NCBI RefSeq assembly: GCF_001421715.1
Contig: NZ_LMKP01000009.1
Span: 1 to 64,000, forward strand
Source: Sphingomonas sp. Leaf22
Lineage (GTDB): Bacteria; Pseudomonadota; Alphaproteobacteria; Sphingomonadales; Sphingomonadaceae
Direction: 5' to 3'
Length of the DNA: 64,000 bases
Positions 1-6,580 of the stretch are shown in pieces (the stretch's first letter is position 1; every line of letters starts with the position of its first letter). The position numbers and the translations under genes were made by a program. The notes under the pieces were generated by a model. That model saw nothing but the letters and a program-made list of their open reading frames with translations. It ran no database searches and had not been told where the DNA came from.

Positions 1-2
1 CC

Positions 3-86
3 AAACGCGCCTCCAAGACCCAACAGATGCTCGAGATCACCCTCGACATCTTCCTCGCCAGAAAACGCCTACAGAGTCCGACGTGA
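3..86 (+). CDS. C-terminal fragment of an unidentified host protein
   Basis: The first bases read as an open frame of 27 codons that ends with TGA at 84-86, so this is the 3' end of a gene that starts outside the window. The peptide is basic and helix-like (it ends ARKRLQSPT). I do not recognise the family. It is followed by a repeat-rich gap and then moaA in the same direction. The fragment is too short to prove coding, but its composition fits a real C-terminus better than spacer DNA does. Confidence 0.5.
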   Translation, partial: KRASKTQQMLEITLDIFLARKRLQSPT

Positions 87-360
87 ACACTCCCCGCGCA
101 GGCGGGGGTACGGCGCGCTGCGTGCCGCCGCCCATGCCCATGAACTGTGCCCCCGCCTGCGCAGGGGCACGGCAGGAGGAGGGGTGCCGGACTTTCACAG
201 CGGTCTCGGGGAAGGAAGGGGGCAACGTCGCAAAGGTCTCGCTGGCGCGAGGCAGGTCTGTTCCGGTCCCATGCCACCCGACGCCGCCGCCCCCGTCCCC
301 GCCGTGCGCCATGTACCAGCGCCTTGTCCTGCCCCGCATCCACGCCTAACTTGGCCGACA
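87..360. repeat. Intergenic region with two REP-like palindromes
   Basis: I see no gene here. Two related GC-rich palindromes lie in opposite orientation. One is at 92-108 (core CCCCGCGCAGGCGGGGG) and one at 147-170 (arms GTGCCCC and GGGGCAC around CGCCTGCGCA). A third member of the same family lies at 51083-51108 near secA. They resemble the dispersed REP-type sequences common between genes in sphingomonads. The open frames that cross them look like chance readings of GC-rich DNA. Confidence 0.6.
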
Positions 361-1359
361 ATGTCCTGCGCCCCCAATCTGATCGACGCGCATGGCCGCA
401 CCATTCGGTACCTGCGGATATCCGTCACCGACCGCTGCGACCTGCGTTGCCGGTATTGCATGGCGGAGGCGATGACGTTCCTGCCGCGAGCCAAGGTCCT
501 GAGCCTCGAAGAGATCGCGCTGATCGCCGAGCGGTTCGTGGCGCGCGGGATCGACAAGATTCGCCTGTCGGGCGGCGAACCGCTGATGCGGCGCGGCGTC
601 ACCGAATTGTGCCAGCGGCTGGGGCGGATGGTCGGCGGCGCACTCGACGAACTGACCATGACCACCAACGCCACGCGGCTGCGCGACCATGCGCCTGCGC
701 TGGCCGATGCCGGTATCCGGCGGATCAACGTCAGCCTCGACAGTCTCGACCCCGATACCTTCCGCTATGTGACACGGCACGGCGACGTCGCGCAGGTGGT
801 CGACGGCATCGCCGCCGCGCGCGAGGCAGGCATCGCGGTGAAGATCAACATGGTGGTCCTGAAGGGACTGAACGAGGATCAGGTCGGCGAGATGCTCGAC
901 TGGTGCGGCCGCGAGGGGCACGACCTGTCGCTGATCGAAACGATGCCGCTGGGCGCGATCGACGAGGATCGGACCGACCGGTTCGTGCCGCTGACGCGGG
1001 TGTTCGACACGCTGGCGCAGCGCTTTACGCTAACCCGTGACGCGCATCGCACCGGCGGGCCGGCGCGCTATTGGCGGGTGGGCGAACATGGCAACCGGCT
1101 GGGGCTGATCTCGCCGCTGACCGACAATTTCTGCGGCGGGTGCAATCGCATCCGGCTGACGACCGAGGGCAAGCTGTATCTGTGCCTCGGTCATGACGAT
1201 CATGTCGATCTGAAGGATGCGTTGCGCACCGGCGGGCTGGATGCGGTCGATGCCGCCCTCGACGCCGCGTTGCCGCGCAAGCCCGCCGCGCATGATTTCC
1301 GGATCGAAGCCGGGGCCGCCCCGGCCGTCGCCCGTCACATGAGCGTGACCGGCGGATGA
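361..1359 (+). CDS. moaA: GTP 3',8-cyclase MoaA (molybdenum cofactor biosynthesis)
   Basis: This radical-SAM enzyme starts molybdopterin synthesis by converting GTP, with MoaC, to cyclic pyranopterin monophosphate. The N-terminal radical-SAM cluster motif is seen at C26-x3-C30-x2-C33 (VTDRCDLRCRYCMAE), followed by LSGGEPL. A C-terminal cysteine set (NFCGGCNRIRL, then YLCLG) fits the second 4Fe-4S cluster that binds GTP. The protein ends in Gly-Gly, which in MoaA is needed for activity. At 332 residues it is a normal family length. The ATG at 361 is the first one in frame with the conserved start. Its stop overlaps the nadK start (ATGA), so the two are probably co-translated. Confidence 0.95.
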   Translation: MSCAPNLIDAHGRTIRYLRISVTDRCDLRCRYCMAEAMTFLPRAKVLSLEEIALIAERFVARGIDKIRLSGGEPLMRRGVTELCQRLGRMVGGALDELTMTTNATRLRDHAPALADAGIRRINVSLDSLDPDTFRYVTRHGDVAQVVDGIAAAREAGIAVKINMVVLKGLNEDQVGEMLDWCGREGHDLSLIETMPLGAIDEDRTDRFVPLTRVFDTLAQRFTLTRDAHRTGGPARYWRVGEHGNRLGLISPLTDNFCGGCNRIRLTTEGKLYLCLGHDDHVDLKDALRTGGLDAVDAALDAALPRKPAAHDFRIEAGAAPAVARHMSVTGG

Positions 1360-2123
1360 CGCGCCTTGCCCTGCTCGCATCGCCGACGGCGCAGTCGCGC
1401 GCGGCCGAAGAGACGCTGCGCGCCCGCTACGACTTTCGCGGGGTCGAGGATGCCGACCTGATCGTCGCACTGGGGGGCGACGGCTTCCTGTTGCAGGTGC
1501 TGCACATGCTGCTGGAACGGCGGCGGACGGTGCCGGTGTTCGGCATGAACCTCGGCACGGTCGGGTTCCTGATGAACGAATGGCGGATGGACGAGCTGGA
1601 CCGGCGGCTGGGCCGCGCCAAGCCGTTTCGCGTATCGCCGCTGACCATGACCGCGACGACGATGGACGGCGAGGTCCGCGTGCTGCCCGCGATCAACGAG
1701 GTGTCGCTGCTGCGCGAGACGCGGCAGACGGCGAAGCTGGAAGTGTCGGTCAACGACCGGGTGGTGATGCCCGAACTGGTGTGCGACGGCATCCTTGCCG
1801 CCACACCGGCCGGGTCGACGGCGTACAACCTGTCGGCCAACGGCCCGATCCTGCCGATGGGATCGGCGATGCTGGCGCTGACCCCGATCAGCCCGTTCCG
1901 GCCGCGGCGCTGGCGCGGGGCGATCCTGCCGGACAAGGCGCGGATCACGCTGAAGGTGCTCGAACCTGAAAAGCGTCCGGTATCGGCGGTCGCCGACCAG
2001 CGCGAAGTGCGCGACGTGGCGCGGGTCGATGTCGTCATCGACCGGGTGCGCGATCTGACGCTGTTGTTCGACCCCGAACACGCGCTCGATGACCGGATCA
2101 CGATGGAGCAATTCGCCGGGTAG
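1356..2123 (+). CDS. nadK: NAD kinase
   Basis: This enzyme phosphorylates NAD to NADP with ATP or polyphosphate in the cytoplasm. The family signature GGDG is present near residue 32 (ALGGDGFLLQ). It is followed by NLGTVGFLMNE and by the substrate loop TPAGSTAYNLSANGPIL near residues 149-165. The length of 255 residues is typical of alphaproteobacterial NAD kinases. The start ATG overlaps the moaA stop by four bases. The pairing with moaA looks positional; both are housekeeping genes. Confidence 0.95.
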   Translation: MTRLALLASPTAQSRAAEETLRARYDFRGVEDADLIVALGGDGFLLQVLHMLLERRRTVPVFGMNLGTVGFLMNEWRMDELDRRLGRAKPFRVSPLTMTATTMDGEVRVLPAINEVSLLRETRQTAKLEVSVNDRVVMPELVCDGILAATPAGSTAYNLSANGPILPMGSAMLALTPISPFRPRRWRGAILPDKARITLKVLEPEKRPVSAVADQREVRDVARVDVVIDRVRDLTLLFDPEHALDDRITMEQFAG

Positions 2124-2438
2124 CGTTCGGGTTGCCCGAAGGGCATGAAGAAGAAATTGGTTCGCGCAGAGACGCGGAGGCGCGGAGAGGTTGCGATCTA
2201 CGCAGTCCGCACCTGCGCCAGCGGCCGAGTTCCATGCTTTCAGAACGCTCAAGGTCTTCCGCTCGCGCGCGACCCGCTCGGTGCTACCCCTCTCTGCGCC
2301 TCCGCGCCTCTGCGCGAAAATCTACCTTACTTCTTCGCGCCCCTCGCGCCTTCGCGTGAACCCCACCTTCTTCCGTGACCAAAATGCCCGGAAAACCGTA
2401 CCCTCCCGGCATTCTTCCGAAAATTCGGAAATAACCGC
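2124..2438. repeat. Intergenic region with long inverted GCGCAGAGACGCGGAGGCGC-type repeat
   Basis: No gene is supported in this gap. Two arms of about 30 bases, near 2161-2191 and 2297-2328, are reverse complements of each other with only a few mismatches. They are built on the words TTCGCGCAGAG, GCGGAGGCGC and GAGAGG, with about 105 bases between them. A third degenerate arm (CTTCGCGCCCCTCGCGCC) follows at about 2332-2352. A short hairpin, TTCCGA-AAAT-TCGGAA, sits at 2415-2430. Short open frames on the plus strand run through the repeat and are probably not genes. Confidence 0.6.
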
Positions 2439-2466
2439 TTGCAAACCCCGAATCCGCTGGTAGAGA
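2439..2466 (+). promoter_or_regulatory. Probable promoter of tRNA-Asn
   Basis: A TTGCAA box at 2439-2444 and a TAGAGA box at 2461-2466 are separated by 16 bases. The predicted start is about 10-12 bases before the mature 5' end of the tRNA. This is the only sigma70-like pair in the gap. The call rests on box similarity alone. Confidence 0.4.
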
Positions 2467-2483
2467 CGCGGCCTCGCAGTTGT

Positions 2484-2558
2484 TCCCTGATAGCTCAGCG
2501 GTAGAGCTCTCGACTGTTAATCGAGCGGCCGTAGGTTCGAATCCTACTCAGGGAGCCA
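2484..2558 (+). tRNA. tRNA-Asn(GTT), target of prophage integration
   Basis: The sequence folds as a complete tRNA. The acceptor arms are TCCCTGA and TCAGGGA, the D-arm is GCTC..GAGC, the anticodon loop is CTGTTAA with anticodon GTT, the T-arm is GTAGG-TTCGAAT-CCTAC, and CCA is encoded at 2556-2558. The segment from the anticodon arm to the 3' end is inside the attL repeat. In the lysogen the 3' half is therefore phage-supplied and restores an intact gene. A matching 3' half without a 5' half lies at attR. Confidence 0.95.
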
Positions 2559-2562
2559 GCGA
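2509..2562 (+). repeat. attL (54-bp direct repeat)
   Basis: These 54 bases are identical to 50059-50112. They start at the anticodon stem (CTCGACTGTTAATCGAG) and run through the CCA end of the tRNA plus four bases. The flanks differ on both sides (T at 2508 against G at 50058, then AC.. against CA..), which defines the ends of the repeat. The integrase gene lies 2.6 kb inside. Confidence 0.95.
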
Positions 2563-2565
2563 ACC

Positions 2566-2596
2566 CCCCGGAAAACCTAGACTTTCTCCGGCGGGG
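2566..2596 (+). terminator. Possible phage-borne replacement terminator of tRNA-Asn
   Basis: Directly after attL, a bulged hairpin can form between CCCCGGAAAA and TTTCTCCGGCGGGG, without a clear U tract. It takes the place of the stronger host terminator that integration moved to the attR side (50120-50164). The prediction is by eye only. Confidence 0.35.
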
Positions 2597-2614
2597 CGTG
2601 CCGAATGATTTCGG

Positions 2615-2648
2615 CATTCTGACAAGCATTCAGACACACATTCTGACA
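2615..2648. promoter_or_regulatory. Three 12-bp tandem iterons beside attL (candidate integrase/excisionase arm sites)
   Basis: CATTCTGACA at 2615-2624, CATTCAGACA at 2627-2636 and CATTCTGACA at 2639-2648 are spaced exactly 12 bp apart. They begin 53 bp inside the attL repeat. Arm-type sites of tyrosine integrases usually lie at this distance from the core and in direct-repeat groups, so this is the likely role. Binding by an excisionase is the alternative. Confidence 0.5.
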
Positions 2649-2707
2649 TTCGCCATCTGTTCTTGCGGTTTGGCGGCTGGTTTCGGTCGCTCGCGAATCG
2701 GTGCGAA

Positions 2708-3196
2708 TCACACGCGTTTGCCGTTCGTGTTTTCCCGCCGCGCTGGGTAGGTCATGTCGATCCCGATCCCCATCGACGCGCCCATCGCGGCAAACACCGC
2801 AGCCTTGTAGCTGGGCGGTAACGGCTCGGTCCGGTCTGGATCGGAGGCCCATGCTTCGTCCAGATGCCGGAAGCGCGCCCTTACCTCCTTCGTGCGCTCA
2901 TAGCGCGGCCGAAGCCATTGCTTCTCGCGCTCGATCCATGCCGCGTTCGGCATCCCATGCTTTGCCGCCAGCCGGTCGCGCGTGGTGAACGCGCCCTCGG
3001 CGACGGCATTGTCGACGTCGCCGTCCTCGATCGCCAGCGCGCATAGCGCGATGAGCGACCAGCCGTGGCTGCGCGTGGAATAGGCGTTCAGGCCGCTCAG
3101 CCCTGGATAGTCCGCCTGCCCTTGGCAGAAGCAGTCGGTGGGCTGGTGGCCGAGGCACCAGGTGCAGACGGTGCCGTCTGGTCCGCGCGGTCGCAT
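2708..3196 (-). CDS. Hypothetical phage protein with N-terminal cysteine cluster
   Basis: This 162-residue protein is not recognised. The N-terminus has a compact cysteine group (CTWCLGHQPTDCFCQG) that could bind a metal. It is followed by a helical region (HGWSLIALCALAIEDG) and a charged middle (WLRPRYERTKEVRARF). The ATG at 3196 overlaps the stop of the upstream small gene (TGATG), so it is the last gene of the leftward operon that reaches attL. A longer frame upstream is a shadow of the neighbours. Being the gene nearest attL, it could be expressed in the lysogen, but nothing shows its job. Confidence 0.65.
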   Translation of the reverse strand: MRPRGPDGTVCTWCLGHQPTDCFCQGQADYPGLSGLNAYSTRSHGWSLIALCALAIEDGDVDNAVAEGAFTTRDRLAAKHGMPNAAWIEREKQWLRPRYERTKEVRARFRHLDEAWASDPDRTEPLPPSYKAAVFAAMGASMGIGIDMTYPARRENTNGKRV

Positions 3197-3375
3197 CAGC
3201 CACCGCGTCGCCGGACTGGCGCGCGTCCGATCGGCCAAATAGTCGACCCTTCGTGCCGATAGAGCATCGTGTCGAAGCCGCGGACGGTCATGCCCAGCCG
3301 CGCGGCGGCGTCCACCTTCGTGACGCCTTCGACAGACATGTTGCGCACGAGCGCCAGGCGCTCGGTCGGTGTCAC
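3196..3375 (-). CDS. Small helix-turn-helix-like protein
   Basis: The 59-residue product is basic and has a segment (TKVDAAARLGMTVRGFDTML) that reads like a helix-turn-helix of the type used to pick phage operator or arm sites. It starts at a GTG that overlaps the stop of the upstream gene (GTGA) and ends in a TGATG overlap with the downstream gene. The tight coupling on both sides supports a real gene despite its size. DNA binding is inferred from the helix pattern only. Confidence 0.55.
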   Translation of the reverse strand: MTPTERLALVRNMSVEGVTKVDAAARLGMTVRGFDTMLYRHEGSTIWPIGRAPVRRRGG

Positions 3376-4403
3376 CCCTCCACCTTCGCGGGCGGGGATT
3401 GCAGGGCGGCAACGACGAACGACGGGTCGCGATAGCGGTACAGGTCTTTGCTCGGCGGATAGCTGCCGGGGTCTTTGATCGGCTTCCGTCCAAGCGCGTC
3501 GCGGATTTCGTCGAAAGGCAGCTTCCAGCCCTTTGCCGGGTCGCGCTCCATCTGACAGACGATCTGGAAATAGTCGTCGGCCTTCATCACCCGATGATGT
3601 ACCGCCAGCGGCTTGCCATTCTCGGCCCAATGCTCGGCCTGCTGCATCAGTGTGCCGATCTCGCGCCGGTAATAGGCTGCGATCAGCGCTGCGCATTCCG
3701 CCTCAATCGCTTCCCGGCTTTGCTCCCCCACCGCTGCGCGCGGGCGGTCGAGGGCTGCGGCGCGTGCAGCGCGGCGGATATGCTCGACATTTTGCAGGAA
3801 GTCGGGTTCGCGATCGGCAAGGTCGAGGAAAGCGGCCCACGTCATGCCAACGTCAGGATCGGCCTCGAAAATGGCGCGGGCCATTTCCTCCACCCCATCC
3901 CCGGCAGGCGCTACAGCGGAGTGCGGGCGGGCGAGGGCTGCGCGCACGTAATTGACGGCTGCGACGGCGAAGGCAGCATTGCTGCTGGGCGAGTGGCCAT
4001 CGCACGACTGCCAATCGTAGGCGATCGTCATGCGGTTTGCGTCGCTGTCCCGGAACTCGCCTTCGTAGGGCGCTTTGCAGTCGTGGTCGTCACCTGCGAA
4101 AGCGATACCGATTACCGGCACGTCCTCTTTCTCGCCGCACTGCTCCCACGACCACGGACCAGACGTTGCAGCATCGCTAAGCGATCGCAACGCCTCCACC
4201 CCATCCCCGGCAGGCGCGGAGGCGAGGCCGGCAAGGCGGTGGCGGGCAAAGGCTTGGATTACGCGAATGTGATCGTACGCCCCCGCCATCCATGCGTCTC
4301 GGTCACGTTCGTAATAGTGACGAGGCGCGAACGGCCATGCCGCCTCCCGGTCGCATTGTTCCACCGTCACCGGCGCGTCGTTCGTGGGGGTCATGCTGGT
4401 CAC
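3372..4403 (-). CDS. Hypothetical phage protein with duplicated APAGDGVE segments
   Basis: This 343-residue protein has no recognised catalytic motif. An internal linker-like phrase occurs twice (SAPAGDGVEALRSL near residue 64 and AVAPAGDGVEEMA near residue 166), which suggests two related modules. The N-terminus (CDREAAWPFAPRHYYERDRDAW followed by QAFARHR) resembles small proteins common in alphaproteobacterial prophages. The GTG start at 4403 overlaps the stop of the upstream small gene. An ATG three codons later (4394) is an alternative start. Confidence 0.65.
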   Translation of the reverse strand: MTSMTPTNDAPVTVEQCDREAAWPFAPRHYYERDRDAWMAGAYDHIRVIQAFARHRLAGLASAPAGDGVEALRSLSDAATSGPWSWEQCGEKEDVPVIGIAFAGDDHDCKAPYEGEFRDSDANRMTIAYDWQSCDGHSPSSNAAFAVAAVNYVRAALARPHSAVAPAGDGVEEMARAIFEADPDVGMTWAAFLDLADREPDFLQNVEHIRRAARAAALDRPRAAVGEQSREAIEAECAALIAAYYRREIGTLMQQAEHWAENGKPLAVHHRVMKADDYFQIVCQMERDPAKGWKLPFDEIRDALGRKPIKDPGSYPPSKDLYRYRDPSFVVAALQSPPAKVEG

Positions 4404-4564
4404 TTGGTCGCCTCCTCGATGTTACGCATGACCGAACGGGCCTTGCTGGCGGTGTAGGGTTCCCGCTTGTCAGTCAGAGCGCCGCCGAGGGTGATGACGT
4501 CAGCGACGACATCAACGGGCATGGTCACAATGCCGACAGCGGCGCGCATCAGATTACCGAACAT
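4400..4564 (-). CDS. Small phage protein (54 aa), previously easy to miss
   Basis: On the minus strand an ATG at 4564 is preceded by AGGAG eight bases upstream and opens a 54-codon frame that ends at 4400. The product begins MFGNLMRAAVGIVTMP and ends RNIEEATK, with a hydrophobic, amphipathic first half. Its start lies inside the end of the upstream gene and its stop overlaps the next gene's GTG start (GTGA). This is the same coupling pattern as the rest of the operon. A second ATG at 4570 is too close to the ribosome site. Function is unknown; membrane association is possible. Confidence 0.6.
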   Translation of the reverse strand: MFGNLMRAAVGIVTMPVDVVADVITLGGALTDKREPYTASKARSVMRNIEEATK

Positions 4565-4781
4565 TCGCATTCTCCTGTTTCAGGTGCTGGGCGACGCGGA
4601 GGCCGAGGTCAGCCCACTTGCGGATGATCGCGCAGTCGGAATGGTATGTGACGCCAGCTACAAGACCCATATTGATGAGCCGGTTGACGGTCCGCTTAGG
4701 CCCGCCGTCTGCTGCGAACACGAGCCGCTGCGCCTTTGTCAGCCCCGCCGCAATCGCCGCGACCTCTGCGTCAGTCTGCAT
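4554..4781 (-). CDS. Hypothetical phage protein, possible DNA-binding
   Basis: The 75-residue product starts at the ATG at 4781, which overlaps the 3' end of the upstream gene, and ends with TAA at 4554. The central part (TKAQRLVFAADGGPKRTVNRLINMGLV) is helical and basic and could be a winged or helix-turn-helix fold that reads DNA. No family is recognised. It belongs to the leftward operon beyond the integrase. Confidence 0.6.
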   Translation of the reverse strand: MQTDAEVAAIAAGLTKAQRLVFAADGGPKRTVNRLINMGLVAGVTYHSDCAIIRKWADLGLRVAQHLKQENANVR

Positions 4782-5070
4782 GGGGGCGTTCTCCGATGGC
4801 TTGGAGGTCGGCGAGGAACCGCACCAGCGCGGTGTTGGTCCGATACCGAATGCCATGCTTACCAGCGAGTTTGGCAATCGCGCGCCAGTCCCTCTCCCGC
4901 TCCACGTCCGCATCCCGGCCTTCGATCGGCGGGGTGGGGGTGGCGGAGAGCATGGCGGACCAGATGGCGTGTCGAAGCGACATGCACCCGGGCAGGCAGT
5001 TTGCGGCTATCATCGCCTCTGTCGGCTCAACCGGGACCAGCACCCAGCCCGCAGGCACACCCCCGCTCAT
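4771..5070 (-). CDS. Hypothetical phage protein (99 aa)
   Basis: The opening phrase GWVLVPVEPTEAMIAA and the later WSAMLSATPTPP are typical of a family of small proteins found repeatedly in proteobacterial phages; their function is unknown. The ATG at 5070 follows the integrase stop (5119) by 48 bases, so it is probably in the same transcript. The acidic to neutral C-terminus has an ERERDWRAIAKLAGKHGIRYR helix. Confidence 0.7.
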   Translation of the reverse strand: MSGGVPAGWVLVPVEPTEAMIAANCLPGCMSLRHAIWSAMLSATPTPPIEGRDADVERERDWRAIAKLAGKHGIRYRTNTALVRFLADLQAIGERPHAD

Positions 5071-5118
5071 GCCGAGGGGCCTGATAGGCGGTAGGCGATG
5101 ATCGTCAATCGGCTGGTG

Positions 5119-6354
5119 TCATCCTTCAGCATCATCATCCCCCTTGCCCGCGACCGCACCCCCGCCGACCAGCGCGATATGCTCCCGCCGGCGGCTGGCG
5201 ATCCTGACCGCTTTTTCCTGGTTGGCCTTGTTGTAGATCCGCGTGACCTCGAGCGTGCTGTGCCCGCTGACCGCGCGCACGTCGTCGGTACCGCTGTCGC
5301 CGATCTCGGTGATTCCGCCGTGGCGGAAGCTGGTGAACTTCAGATCGTCGGGCAGCCCGGCCGCCTTGCGAATGCGCCGGTGCAGCTGGACCTGATAGGT
5401 GGGAGTGTAGGGCTTGCCGGTCCGCTCATCGCGCACGATCAGCGCGTCGTCGGCGCCGCGCTCCATCCGCGCCAGTTCCGCCTCGAGCTCGGGATACAGG
5501 TCGACCCGGTCCTCGCCCGCGCCGTCGACCAGCGGGATATCGACCACGTTGCCGGTCTTCGACTGGATGAGCCCGATCCGCTCGGCCGGCACATAGCCGC
5601 CCCATGTCACCCCACGCGTGACGCGCTTGTCCGGATCTTCGAACCCGAAGGCGTCATAGACGCGCTGGCACGCCTCGAAGCAGATCGCCGCGGCGGTCGC
5701 CATGCTCTGCTTGCCCATGGCGCGCGCGGCGGCCCGGTAGGCATCGTATTCGGCGCGGGTGGCCGCGCGGTTGCCCCGCCCTGCCCCGCTGCTCGACTGG
5801 ATGCCCATGCCGGCGAAGGGGTTCTCCTTCACGCCCGTCGCCTTGCCGTGCCGCACCGCCTGATTCCAGACGAGGCGGCAGACCTGCATCATGTAGGCGC
5901 TCTGCCGGTCGCCGTGCTTCACCTTCGCCTTCTTGTAGAGGCTGTCGGCGGCGGTGGCGTCGATCGCGGGCGCGCGGCGCTGCCCCAGCGTGCCGGAGCG
6001 CATCTCGATCGCGCAGACCTGCTCCATCGCCAGCTTGTAGCCGGCGCGGGTGTTGTGGCGGAGCGCGGTGAAGCGCTCAAGCTTGCGGTACCAGTCGAAC
6101 AGCCAGCGGACCGAGCCGGGCGACAGCTTCGCCTCCTCACCCTTGCGCCACTGGTCGAAAGCCTCGTTCAGCGCGTTCGCGCGAGTGATCGCGGTCGCGA
6201 CGTCGATGCCGAGCGCGCTGGACACGATCGGGCACGTCTTCCCGTGCCGCTCCGCTGGCGGCTTGGCCCATGACGGGCGCGTCCAGAAATAGCCGCGCTT
6301 GCCGCCCGCCAGCTTCTTCGGCGTCACATAGCGAGGCAGGCGCTCAGTCGCCAA
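5119..6354 (-). CDS. int: Tyrosine-recombinase phage integrase
   Basis: This 411-residue integrase should recombine attP with the tRNA-Asn attB and, with an excision factor, reverse the reaction. An N-terminal arm-binding region (RLPRYVTPKK) is followed by a core-binding domain and a C-terminal catalytic domain. The last domain shows SFRHGGIT (Arg-His box), AVSGHSTLEVTRIYNK (second His and the nucleophilic Tyr) and an upstream conserved Arg region near RVYDAFGF. No ATG fits. TTG at 6354, eleven bases after a GAGG and overlapping the stop of the upstream gene, best matches the expected N-terminus. It is the gene that matches the attL position. Confidence 0.93.
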   Translation of the reverse strand: MATERLPRYVTPKKLAGGKRGYFWTRPSWAKPPAERHGKTCPIVSSALGIDVATAITRANALNEAFDQWRKGEEAKLSPGSVRWLFDWYRKLERFTALRHNTRAGYKLAMEQVCAIEMRSGTLGQRRAPAIDATAADSLYKKAKVKHGDRQSAYMMQVCRLVWNQAVRHGKATGVKENPFAGMGIQSSSGAGRGNRAATRAEYDAYRAAARAMGKQSMATAAAICFEACQRVYDAFGFEDPDKRVTRGVTWGGYVPAERIGLIQSKTGNVVDIPLVDGAGEDRVDLYPELEAELARMERGADDALIVRDERTGKPYTPTYQVQLHRRIRKAAGLPDDLKFTSFRHGGITEIGDSGTDDVRAVSGHSTLEVTRIYNKANQEKAVRIASRRREHIALVGGGAVAGKGDDDAEG

Positions 6355-6580
6355 AATCCATATCCTCAGCAGGTTCGGAAAACAGGTGGGCGAGTGCCGC
6401 GTCGAGGTCTGATCGCAGCGCCAGCGCGCCGCCGCGCGGGCCGCGGGCACGGAACTGGACCTTGCCGGTGCGCTCCCACGCGCGCAGCTGCGCCTCGGCG
6501 ACGCCGGTATAGGCGAGCGCCGCGTCGCGGTTCATGGCCGCCGGCCAGTCCGGCAGGTCGCGGAGGGCCAGCGCGCCCAT
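6344..6580 (-). CDS. Small DNA-binding protein, candidate excisionase
   Basis: The 78-residue protein has a MerR/excisionase-like helix-turn-helix (MNRDAALAYTGVAEAQLRAW) followed by a charged wing (FRARGPRGGALALRSDLDAAL). It lies directly upstream of int on the same transcript, with overlapping stop and start. That position and size are typical of excisionases or AlpA-like regulators. The start at 6580 overlaps the stop of the DHH gene (TGATG). The excisionase role is inferred from position. Confidence 0.65.
   Translation of the reverse strand: MGALALRDLPDWPAAMNRDAALAYTGVAEAQLRAWERTGKVQFRARGPRGGALALRSDLDAALAHLFSEPAEDMDFGD

Noticed and set aside
87..360. CRISPR-like repeats in the first 360 bases
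   Set aside because: Only two inverted palindromes are present, without regular spacers or direct orientation. They fit REP elements.
2132..2463. Three overlapping plus-strand frames between nadK and the tRNA
   Set aside because: They read through a long inverted repeat, and their products are repeats of Arg, Ser and Ala. No ribosome site was seen.
2577..2852. 91-codon minus-strand frame next to attL
   Set aside because: It overlaps the iterons and the better-supported gene at 2708-3196, and its product is Arg/Thr/Cys-rich without structure.
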